Positions 1-5,840 of a DNA stretch of 8,723 nucleotides are shown piece after piece (the first letter of the stretch is position 1; each line of letters starts with the position of its first letter). The DNA lies in assembly GCA_030620125.1 (NCBI GenBank), contig JAUXFI010000074.1, positions 1-8,723 of the forward strand. The letters are read 5' to 3'. The DNA comes from Anaerolineae bacterium. Its GTDB lineage: Bacteria > Chloroflexota > Anaerolineae > B4-G1. Below the pieces are notes generated by a model. It saw only the letters and a list, made by a program, of their open reading frames with translations. It did no database searches and had not been told where the DNA came from. Made by a program: the position numbers and the translations under genes.

Positions 1-2
1 CG

Positions 3-1373
3 ATCCTGTCCGGCGATGGCCAAGGGGGAGGGGTGAGCGACGAGGACCGCGTGCGCGCGATCCGTGACGCCGCGCCCGATGTGGTTTGCATCGCTGGGGG
101 TGTGGAGGGCGGCGCGGTAACTCCGGTGCTTGAATTGGTGGAAGCAGCGGCCCTGGCCTGCTCGCTAACGGACCAGGGCGCGCGTCCCCGTCTACTCTAC
201 GCGGGTAACTCTCGGCTGCGACGGCGAGTGGTGGACATCGTGGGTGAGCGGGCCGAGTTGCGAGTCGCTGACAATGTGCGCCCTACTCTGGAGGACGAGA
301 ACCTGTTCAGTGCCCAGGCGGAGTTGGATGCACTCTACCTGCAGGACAAGATGGGGCAATTGCCAGGCATTGACGACGTGAGTGCCTGGAGCCCGTCGCC
401 GCTCATACCTACAGGCCGTGCTTTTGGCCGGCTGATACAGTATCTCTGGCACCTGGGCGATCCATCGAAGGGTGTGCTGGGCGTGGATGTGGGCGCCGCC
501 AATACAACGGTGGCTGCTGTCTTTGGCGGGCGGCCTTTCCTGACGGTGCGTGGAGATCTGGGCGTCGCCTTCGGGGGAGAACAACTATTGCAGAAGCGAG
601 GCGCCAACGTCATCACCCGCTGGCTGCCCGAACCGATGAGCGACGATGAGGTGCGTGGATTGCTCATCAATAAGGAGACTCATCCGGTCAGCATCCCGCA
701 GGAGCCACGCGAGTTGTGGCTGGAGCAGGCATTGGCACGCGAGGCAATCCGCGCGGCGTTGCGAGTGGCCCGTCCGGGCTGGAGGCCTGGTGCAGCGCAG
801 CTCTATCCCCATCTCTTGCCGATGTGTGATACAATTGTTGTCAGCGGAGGCGTGTTGGCCCACGCTCCACGCCCTGGACAGGCAGCCCTGATCGTGCTGG
901 ATGCCCTGGAGCCCATTGGGGTCAGCACACTGGTGTTGGATGTGCATGGGCTGGCGCCGGCGCTGGGAGGCGTCGCGGCGGTCAAGCCGTTGGCAGCGGT
1001 GGAGGCGTTGGATAGCGGATGTTTGGTCAACCTGGCGACGGTAGTCGCGCCGGTCGGGCGCGCGCGTCGCGGCGATACTGTCCTAAAGGTGCGGGTGACT
1101 TATGACGACGGGAGTACGTTCAGCGTCGAGGTGTCTTACGGAGACCTGGAGGTGTTGCCTCTTCTGCCGGGTCAGCAAGCGGTGGTGGAATTGCGCCCAG
1201 CGCGTCAATTTGACGTGGGTCTCGGCGGACGGGGGAGGGCTGGCAAACGGCGCGTGAGCGGTGGGTTGGTCGGGCTGATCATTGATGCCCGAGGGCGGCG
1301 GCTGCGTTTCCCGAGAGACCCGGAGCAGCGTCAGGCGCAGGTGCGACAATGGTTGTGGGACGTGGGAGGATGA
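3..1373 (+). CDS. Glutamate mutase L (MutL)-like ASKHA-fold protein, 3' part of gene
   Basis: The reading frame is open from the first in-frame codon (position 3) through the stop at 1371-1373, so the gene enters from outside the window. The GTG at 33 lies inside an already open frame and is unlikely to be the start. The 456 visible residues resemble the MutL family, proteins found next to the cobalamin-dependent glutamate mutase subunits and thought to act as an ATPase reactivase or chaperone. Numbered from the GTG at 33, a nucleotide-binding phosphate loop (DVGAANTT, residues 152-159) sits mid-protein, and a second glycine-rich segment (VSGGVLAHA, about nt 840-866) fits the adenosine-binding part of actin/Hsp70-fold ATPases. 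A C-terminal beta-rich tail follows. The missing N-terminal half should carry the first phosphate loop. No mutase subunit is visible, and the next gene starts 9 nt downstream, so the pair may have a role separate from glutamate fermentation. Family call fairly sure; substrate unknown. Confidence 0.82.
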   Translation: MLSGDGQGGGVSDEDRVRAIRDAAPDVVCIAGGVEGGAVTPVLELVEAAALACSLTDQGARPRLLYAGNSRLRRRVVDIVGERAELRVADNVRPTLEDENLFSAQAELDALYLQDKMGQLPGIDDVSAWSPSPLIPTGRAFGRLIQYLWHLGDPSKGVLGVDVGAANTTVAAVFGGRPFLTVRGDLGVAFGGEQLLQKRGANVITRWLPEPMSDDEVRGLLINKETHPVSIPQEPRELWLEQALAREAIRAALRVARPGWRPGAAQLYPHLLPMCDTIVVSGGVLAHAPRPGQAALIVLDALEPIGVSTLVLDVHGLAPALGGVAAVKPLAAVEALDSGCLVNLATVVAPVGRARRGDTVLKVRVTYDDGSTFSVEVSYGDLEVLPLLPGQQAVVELRPARQFDVGLGGRGRAGKRRVSGGLVGLIIDARGRRLRFPRDPEQRQAQVRQWLWDVGG

Positions 1374-1382
1374 GTTAGCAGG

Positions 1383-2444
1383 ATGTATTATCCTTTCGAG
1401 ACTCAGGTTACTCCTTTGGCTAACGTACGGCGCGAGCGGATGTTACCCGCGCCGGGCGATGTGCTGGTGCGTGTTGGCGAACGGGTGGAGCCTACGCAGG
1501 TCGTGGCGCGCACGGACTTGCCGGGCGATTTTCGTATTGTTGGGGTGGCGCGCTTGTTGGGCGTCCCTGGCTCTCGGGTCGAGCGTTACCTGCGCGTCAA
1601 TCTGGGCGATGATGTGCGGCGGGGCCAGGTGATTGCCACGCGGCGTGGCCTGGGAACTCGCTCTGTCAAGTCGCCCATAGACGGCATGGTGACGGCCAGT
1701 GGCGGTGGACGTGTATTGATTGAGGCGCAGCCCACTCTGTTCGAACTGCGTGCCTACATTCATGGCAAGGTGAGCAACGTCCTGGATGGCCGTGGCGTGG
1801 TCATTGAGACGATGGGGGCGGTGATTCAAGGAGTGTGGGGGGCGGCTGGAGAGAGTTTGGGTGTGCTCAAGTGCATGGTCAAAAGCCCGGACAAGCCGCT
1901 GCGAGCCCAGGTCATTGATCCTTCCTGTCATGGGACGATCCTCGTCGGTGGTATGGGTTTGAATAAGGCTGTGCTTGAGCGGGCTCAAGAACTTCAGGTG
2001 CGGGGAATCGTGACCGGCGGGTTGTCGGCGGAATTGCTCCTGCTGGTGGAGGGGCTTCCTTTCCCGATCGTTGTCACTGAGGGCATTGGGGCGGCGCCGA
2101 TGTCGGCACCGATCTTTGACTTGCTCGCTACCAACGATGGCCGGGAGGCCTCGATCAGTGGACGAATCCGGACGCGCTGGGGCATTGTGCGCCCCGAAGT
2201 CGTTATCCCCTTGCCAGCCGAGACGTTGCCAGCAGCCCAGACACAGCCAGGTACGCCACTGACGGTGGGGGCACGGGTGCGGGTGGTGCGAGCGCCATAC
2301 GTGGGCGCAGTGGGCACGGTAGTGGCGCTTCCTGCCCACGCCCGCTGTATAGAGACGGGAGCCAGGGCGCGCGGCGCAGAGGTAGACATGGGGCGTGATG
2401 CGCCGGTTTTTGTCCCCCTGGCGAATCTAGAGGTTTTGCGCTAG
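1383..2444 (+). CDS. Barrel-sandwich / KOW-like protein coupled to the MutL-like gene
   Basis: This 353-residue soluble protein has no signal peptide or membrane segment. Its N-terminal third (about residues 22-130) has repeated short beta units with turns such as PGDVLVRVGERV, VNLGDDVRRGQVIA and KSPIDGMV, the pattern of a biotinyl/lipoyl-like barrel-sandwich hybrid as in RnfC or efflux adaptors, but without a modifiable lysine motif I can identify. The middle (about 180-275) is a glycine-rich alpha/beta segment (GTILVGGMGLNKAVLERA, then VRGIVTGGL and FPIVVTEGIG). The C-terminus (about 295-353) looks like a small KOW/SH3 barrel (VGARVRVVRAPYVGAVGTVV). The ATG at 1383 lies 9 nt after the upstream stop; GGGAGGA at 1364-1370 is the only clear ribosome-binding site, with a rather long 12-nt spacer, which suggests translational coupling. 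Linkage to MutL-like genes in Chloroflexota is from memory, and the biochemical role is unknown. Confidence 0.85.
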   Translation: MYYPFETQVTPLANVRRERMLPAPGDVLVRVGERVEPTQVVARTDLPGDFRIVGVARLLGVPGSRVERYLRVNLGDDVRRGQVIATRRGLGTRSVKSPIDGMVTASGGGRVLIEAQPTLFELRAYIHGKVSNVLDGRGVVIETMGAVIQGVWGAAGESLGVLKCMVKSPDKPLRAQVIDPSCHGTILVGGMGLNKAVLERAQELQVRGIVTGGLSAELLLLVEGLPFPIVVTEGIGAAPMSAPIFDLLATNDGREASISGRIRTRWGIVRPEVVIPLPAETLPAAQTQPGTPLTVGARVRVVRAPYVGAVGTVVALPAHARCIETGARARGAEVDMGRDAPVFVPLANLEVLR

Positions 2445-2497
2445 ACTGTGTTGGTCAGCCGCCCTGTGCGTATAGATTGGGGTGGTGGGGGCGACCC

Positions 2498-2504
2498 AAG
2501 GAGG
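2498..2504 (+). promoter_or_regulatory. Ribosome binding site fixing the start at 2510
   Basis: AAGGAGG lies 5 nt before the ATG at 2510. It decides that start over the in-frame TTG at 2477, which would only add 11 residues that read through the Shine-Dalgarno region. Confidence 0.8.
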
Positions 2505-2509
2505 CACAA

Positions 2510-3046
2510 ATGGAAGAGAATGAGTTCATAGAAGAAGATGAAATCGCAGGCGAAGAAGAGGGGCAAAATCGCACCTTTATCATTCTCGTGGCAGCGCTGG
2601 GTGGCCTACTTGCGATGGGCATCTGCGCCTTCGCCGTCTGGGCGGTAGTTATTGCCCCACGGATGAACGGAAGTATCGAGGTGCAGAACCAGGCTATCTA
2701 TGCCACCAATACGGCTGTGGCGATAGCGGCGGCTGAGACGGCGACGGTTGCGGCCCAACCTACGGCCACGGACACACCGGCCCCGACTGATACTCCCCTG
2801 CCAACTCTTACGCGGACGCCGACGCGGTCACCAGCGGCGGCGACCGTCCAGCCAGCGTCGGGAACTATTTCACCCACATCGGAGACGGGGGCCGAACTCA
2901 CGGCAACGCGCTGGCCGACAGCCACGCCTGCGTCGAGCGGCACAAGCGTTCCGGACACGGGTATCGGTGCGCTGGGGGCTGGTGTACTGGCAGCCGGACT
3001 GGTGATATTGCTGGCCGTGGTGCGTCGCATACGGCGGGTGGCGTAG
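2510..3046 (+). CDS. Membrane-anchored Thr/Pro-rich protein with LPXTG-like C-terminal sorting signal
   Basis: The 178-residue product has four zones. Residues 1-20 are strongly acidic (EENEFIEEDEIAGEEE), presumably cytosolic. Residues 22-48 form a hydrophobic helix that can act as an uncleaved signal anchor. Residues 83-146 are a Thr/Pro/Ala/Ser linker rich in TDTP, TPTRSP and similar units, typical of extracellular stalks. The C-terminus has VPDTG (147-151), a hydrophobic helix (152-171) and a basic tail RRIRR. That is the layout of a sortase substrate, with Val in place of the usual Leu of LPDTG. Between helix 1 and the linker, residues 52-82 are Ala/Thr rich and possibly helical. No enzymatic domain is visible. 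The gene starts 65 nt after the barrel-sandwich gene on the same strand and may be in the same operon. Without sortase cleavage it would be a two-TM protein with an external loop. Function unknown. Confidence 0.8.
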   Translation: MEENEFIEEDEIAGEEEGQNRTFIILVAALGGLLAMGICAFAVWAVVIAPRMNGSIEVQNQAIYATNTAVAIAAAETATVAAQPTATDTPAPTDTPLPTLTRTPTRSPAAATVQPASGTISPTSETGAELTATRWPTATPASSGTSVPDTGIGALGAGVLAAGLVILLAVVRRIRRVA

Positions 3047-3199
3047 CGACACCAGGTTTACTTCCTGATCGCACTACGATGGGTGCCAATGGTCGGACCT
3101 ACCGCCCGCCGTTGGTGCCCGTTGTGTGCGTCTGCTGTTTGTGCAGGGATGCGGACCGAAACGCAAGAGACGAGTGGCAGTGGATGGGCGGAAACGGAT

Positions 3200-3898
3200 A
3201 TGGATTGTGATATTGCAGGCTGGGCACAGGTAGTACTCGAGGGCTTAGCGCTTGTGCTGGGGCTCCTGTACTACTTCGGGGAATACAGACGAGACCGCAA
3301 TAACCGAAAGAAGAACGTTCTTGCTAGCATCAGGATAGAACTGAAACAGAACTGGCAGTATATGAACAACCCACCGCTCCTGCCTGAGGAGGAGTATCAC
3401 CCTGAGTACTACGACCCCACTCGTCAAGTATTTAAGTACCGTGATGATGCGATCACGGCAGCTCTTTGCTCGGATATCATTAGCTCCTTTGACAAGGAGC
3501 TAGTCGAGGCTCTCTTGTATGTTAGCCAGAGTGTGCGTTTCGTCAATCAACAAATAGACGAGCTCATGGCTTTCAGGTTTGGTTCTCCTGAGATGCTAGC
3601 GACAGCCGTTGCCAAGGTGAGAGAAGACCGAAAGTGCCTGACCAAGTACGCCCAGTCACCGGGGCAGATTCCGAAGAGATTTCGGGACTATCTTCAGGAA
3701 CTTGCCCTCAGGCATTGGGCTATTGTCAACGAGGGATACTGGCGTAGGTTGAGACCTGCTATTGAAGAAGCAACTCGACAGTTGCCCCCGGCTCTCAAGG
3801 ATGTAGAGCCGGAGGAAGTCCGACGACGTATGCTTGGAGATTGGCTACTATCGGCGAAAACAGGTTCGACGTCAACGGCTTTGGAAGACGAGCACTAA
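3200..3898 (+). CDS. Hypothetical single-TM membrane protein with cytosolic helical domain
   Basis: I do not recognise the family. From the ATG at 3200 the protein is 232 residues: a hydrophobic helix at about residues 7-27 (GWAQVVLEGLALVLGLLYYF) followed at once by a basic stretch (EYRRDRNNRKKN), so the N-terminus is probably outside and the rest cytosolic. The remainder is mostly helical and charged, with a Pro/Tyr-rich turn near residues 58-75 and a conserved-looking Trp/Arg region (HWAIVNEGYWRRLRP) near the C-terminus. The open frame extends upstream to a GTG at 3083, with another ATG at 3149. I prefer 3200 because it places the membrane helix at the N-terminus, but none of the three has a clear Shine-Dalgarno. 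Codons such as AGA, AGG, CTA and ATA are more common here than in the neighbours, which hints at recent acquisition. A short membrane-spanning accessory or defence-related protein is possible but unproven. Confidence 0.68.
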   Translation: MDCDIAGWAQVVLEGLALVLGLLYYFGEYRRDRNNRKKNVLASIRIELKQNWQYMNNPPLLPEEEYHPEYYDPTRQVFKYRDDAITAALCSDIISSFDKELVEALLYVSQSVRFVNQQIDELMAFRFGSPEMLATAVAKVREDRKCLTKYAQSPGQIPKRFRDYLQELALRHWAIVNEGYWRRLRPAIEEATRQLPPALKDVEPEEVRRRMLGDWLLSAKTGSTSTALEDEH

Positions 3899-3904
3899 TG
3901 CTTG

Positions 3905-4165
3905 ATGGGCAAAGCAGCATCTTCGGGTTCGGAAAAACATAACCTCCCACATTGGATGCCGCAGTTTGTTATTGCGGGACTGACATAGTTGCCGGTCAAC
4001 GTGGCGGGAGTGATCCTGATTGTCGTCGCGGCTTTGCTGTTCGTCATAGGCCTCAAGGCGCGGAGTGTTGGACTCACGTTGGGGGCGGCGGCGGCGTTGG
4101 GGAAAGAGTAAGCCAGACAGGAGTTGGAGGAGCAGTTCAGTTTCCTGGTGGCCAATTCACATTGA
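3905..4165 (+). pseudogene. Decayed NfeD-like membrane protein fragment
   Basis: One reading frame runs from the ATG at 3905 to 4165 with in-frame stops at 3986-3988 (TAG) and 4109-4111 (TAA). The part between the stops reads LPVNVAGVILI, then LLFVIGLKARS and GLTLGAAAALG. This matches the order of the NfeD integral-membrane domain, where an LPVNxAG-type start of one helix is followed by an LFV..IKA..HG.LT.GG..A linker into the next. The residues just before the TAG (FVIAGLT) fit the end of the preceding helix; the first ~17 codons do not look like NfeD. There is no good ribosome-binding site for the middle segment, and the protease-like part and the OB-fold tail of NfeD are absent. I read this as the remnant of a deleted nfeD gene. 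A short functional one-TM peptide from TTG 3989 or GTG 4001 is a weaker alternative. Family resemblance is from memory. Confidence 0.5.
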
Positions 4166-4174
4166 CGTGTTCAT

Positions 4175-4216
4175 AAAAAGAGGGCCAGCCTCACTGGGAG
4201 GCTGGCCCTGGTGTTT
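4175..4216 (-). terminator. Bidirectional intrinsic terminator, mainly for the - strand gene
   Basis: A perfect 12-bp stem (AGGGCCAGCCTC at 4181-4192 with its complement at 4198-4209) encloses a 5-nt loop. On the - strand it is followed by CTTTTT (4180-4175), 25 nt past the stop of the 4234-4665 gene. On the + strand it is followed by GGTGTTTT, so it can also stop transcription coming from the left. Confidence 0.9.
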
Positions 4217-4233
4217 TCGAGGCCCGTACGGCG

Positions 4234-4665
4234 CTACTGCCGCTCCGCTCTCAATTCGATACTGGTGATGGTGTAAAAATAGGCCAGCGATGCGGAGATC
4301 CCACGGGTAATGCGGCGGCCAATCTGGTTCGAAATGTCCACGGTGTGCAGACCACCGCCCTCGGCGGGACAAAGCACGGCCAGTCTTTCCCCTTGCTCGC
4401 CTTCCTGGACGACCCACTCGCCTCCGTGGCGACGGCGGAACATTTCGCCCAGGAAACTGGTCCATAGCAGGCGCATTCCTTGCGAAGGGTTGGGAAACTG
4501 CCGCAGGTGGCGATCAATCCACTCGTCTAGGAGTTGCAAAGCGGTAGAATCGTAGGCTGCCTCGTAGCCGACGAAGCGACTCAAGCCCGCTCGCGCTCGT
4601 TCTGCCATCTCCGCGAGATAGCGTGCCTGCTTTGGGGGTAGGAACTTGGCAGTTTCGGTCATCAT
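4234..4665 (-). CDS. Hypothetical 143-aa soluble protein
   Basis: The product has no membrane segment or signal peptide. The N-terminal third is helical (PPKQARYLAEMAERARAGL). The centre has a helix with YDSTALQLLDEWIDRHL (residues 38-54) and then LLWTSFLGEMFRRRHGGEW (residues 66-84). That arrangement, a helix with a conserved acidic pair, a small-residue GE(M/V)xRR helix, then GG.W and beta strands, recalls small DUF3806-like proteins of unknown function, but I cannot confirm membership. The beta-rich C-terminus carries GGGLHTVDISNQIGRRI. The start is a double ATG (4665 and 4662) with only a weak GAGTGG upstream. The gene is transcribed from its own near-consensus promoter (4742-4714) and ends at a strong hairpin, so it is monocistronic. 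The two clear flanking signals make it a convincing gene despite its short length. Confidence 0.78.
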   Translation of the reverse strand: MMTETAKFLPPKQARYLAEMAERARAGLSRFVGYEAAYDSTALQLLDEWIDRHLRQFPNPSQGMRLLWTSFLGEMFRRRHGGEWVVQEGEQGERLAVLCPAEGGGLHTVDISNQIGRRITRGISASLAYFYTITSIELRAERQ

Positions 4666-4713
4666 CCACTCAACTTTTCACAATTTTCTGATGGTCACCA
4701 AGTCACCATATAC

Positions 4714-4742
4714 AGTATAGCACGTTCCTGGAGGGAGGTCAA
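4714..4742 (-). promoter_or_regulatory. Sigma-70 type promoter of the 143-aa gene, with overlapping palindrome
   Basis: On the - strand the -35 box TTGACC (4742-4737) is separated by exactly 17 nt from the -10 box TATACT (4719-4714). Transcription should begin near 4707, giving a leader of about 42 nt. The -10 box lies inside an 11-bp palindrome (TATACAGTATA, 4709-4719). A 7-bp direct repeat (GTCACCA at 4694-4700 and 4702-4708) covers the predicted start, so an operator here is plausible. Confidence 0.75.
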
Positions 4743-4846
4743 TTGGCTCCGGGGACGAGATTCCGCAAAACAGCCTGACCCAAAAGACCGCCGGGGCCGG
4801 TCTCCGACCGTGCCCCTTGGCTTGCTCGGCGATCTTTTTCATAAGG

Positions 4847-4875
4847 TTGACAAATCCCGTCCCCAAAGGTACAAT
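4847..4875 (+). promoter_or_regulatory. Consensus sigma-70 type promoter for the 275-aa membrane protein
   Basis: A perfect -35 box TTGACA (4847-4852) and the -10 box TACAAT (4870-4875) are separated by 17 nt. The expected transcription start, about 7 nt past the -10 box, is at 4881-4884, which coincides with the ATG at 4884. The mRNA is therefore predicted to have no leader or only 1-3 nt. Confidence 0.8.
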
Positions 4876-4883
4876 GCGCCCCA

Positions 4884-5711
4884 ATGCAAGGAAATGTCAA
4901 GCCCCTGGACCGTGATCGTTTGAGCGTGCTTTTGGCTGTGCTATTGCTCGGCAGCGTGCTTTTTCGCTTTATCGAGTTGCCCGAGAATACGTGGAGACTG
5001 GAGCCTCTGGGGTCGCCCCTGGGGGTTCACGTCAGCGGAACCTGGCTGCTGGTCACGCTGATGGTGGGGTTGGTCTGTACCGGCACCAATCTTATCTTGC
5101 AGGACAATCCACACCTGGGGGAGCACCCCGGACGGCCCATTTACGTCTCCTGGATATTGCCCGGCGTGATGGTCGGACTCGCCGCTTACTTGCTGGAACA
5201 GGCTCCCACGTGGCCGATATGGGTCGGTGGACTGGTACTGGTCGGTGTTGGCATTGGCTTAGCCATCACCGCCGAATACTCTGCTGTTTCTCCTAATGTC
5301 CCCGGTTATCCTATGGCCCGGCTTGCCCTCAACGTGTTGGCCTACTTGCTGGCCTTTATCCTTTTTGCTATCATCTATCATAGTCGCACCCGCAGCCTGG
5401 TGACTGCCACTCTGACACTGTTCACGGCTGTGCTGCTGGCGCTCGACTTGTTGAGCGTGGCGGACGTGCAGTTTCGGCGTGTGTTTCTGTTCGCTGGCTT
5501 CGTCGGTCTCATTATCGGCGAGAGTACCTGGGCTCTGAACTATTGGCAAGTCAGTGCCTGGACAGGTGGGCTGCTCCTGCTGCTCATCTTTTACGTCACC
5601 ATCAACGTGGCCCACCAGTACTTGCTGGAGCGGTTGAGCGCGGCGATCCTGGTAGAGTTCGCCATCGTCACCATCGTCGTGCTGGCTATTATCCTGCTCA
5701 GTGCCCCTTGA
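4884..5711 (+). CDS. Polytopic integral membrane protein of unknown function
   Basis: The 275-residue product is almost entirely hydrophobic, with about nine predicted membrane helices (roughly residues 13-30, 52-72, 88-105, 109-130, 146-166, 172-191, 196-214, 223-246 and 252-273) joined by short loops. It has no recognisable transport signature or catalytic motif. Small loops carry conserved-looking acidic and proline residues (IELPENTWRLEPLGSP near residue 31-46, NPHLGEHPGRP near 75-85). It resembles DUF5656-type hypothetical membrane proteins that I associate with Anaerolineae, but this is weakly held. The ATG at 4884 is chosen because the strong promoter upstream places the transcription start on it. 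No Shine-Dalgarno precedes it, and the next in-frame starts (TTG at 4920, GTG at 4926) fall at the edge of the first helix. It is probably a single-gene transcript, as the next gene begins 129 nt later with its own Shine-Dalgarno. Confidence 0.8.
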   Translation: MQGNVKPLDRDRLSVLLAVLLLGSVLFRFIELPENTWRLEPLGSPLGVHVSGTWLLVTLMVGLVCTGTNLILQDNPHLGEHPGRPIYVSWILPGVMVGLAAYLLEQAPTWPIWVGGLVLVGVGIGLAITAEYSAVSPNVPGYPMARLALNVLAYLLAFILFAIIYHSRTRSLVTATLTLFTAVLLALDLLSVADVQFRRVFLFAGFVGLIIGESTWALNYWQVSAWTGGLLLLLIFYVTINVAHQYLLERLSAAILVEFAIVTIVVLAIILLSAP

Positions 5712-5752
5712 GCAACGGCACGGTCACCACATTCCTACGGGGTTGCTCTATC

Positions 5753-5765
5753 GCAAGTAACTTGC
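5753..5765. promoter_or_regulatory. Small palindrome upstream of glgP, possible operator
   Basis: GCAAGT-A-ACTTGC is a perfect 6-bp inverted repeat 76 nt before the glgP start. A further TTGC at 5744-5747 gives three spaced TTGC/GCAA half-sites. A second, longer-spaced inverted repeat (GAGCAAC 5710-5716 with GTTGCTC 5742-5748) lies just upstream. I could not place a convincing -35/-10 pair next to it, so the regulatory role is only suggested. Confidence 0.3.
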
Positions 5766-5825
5766 AATTTACTCAGCCCAAGTGTGGTGGGGAATAAGGC
5801 TGAGTGGTTGGTTCTATCTTGCCTT

Positions 5826-5834
5826 GAGGAGGGG
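5826..5834 (+). promoter_or_regulatory. Ribosome binding site fixing the glgP start
   Basis: GAGGAGGGG ends 6 nt before the ATG at 5841. It selects this ATG over the in-frame GTG at 5784, which would put 19 unrelated residues ahead of the conserved N-terminus. Confidence 0.85.
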
Positions 5835-5840
5835 AAGCAC

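Noticed and set aside
1443..2339. A 298-codon - strand open frame antisense to the barrel-sandwich gene
   Set aside because: A His/Arg/Gln-rich translation typical of antisense shadows, opposite a gene with clear structure.
3046..3199. A promoter or terminator between the surface protein and the orphan membrane protein
   Set aside because: Candidate boxes (TTTACT, TACGAT) are only 12 bp apart and no stable hairpin with a T-run is present.
4678..4884. A 68-codon - strand open frame between the divergent genes
   Set aside because: It overlaps both well-formed promoters, has no ribosome-binding site, and its sequence looks like translated intergenic DNA.
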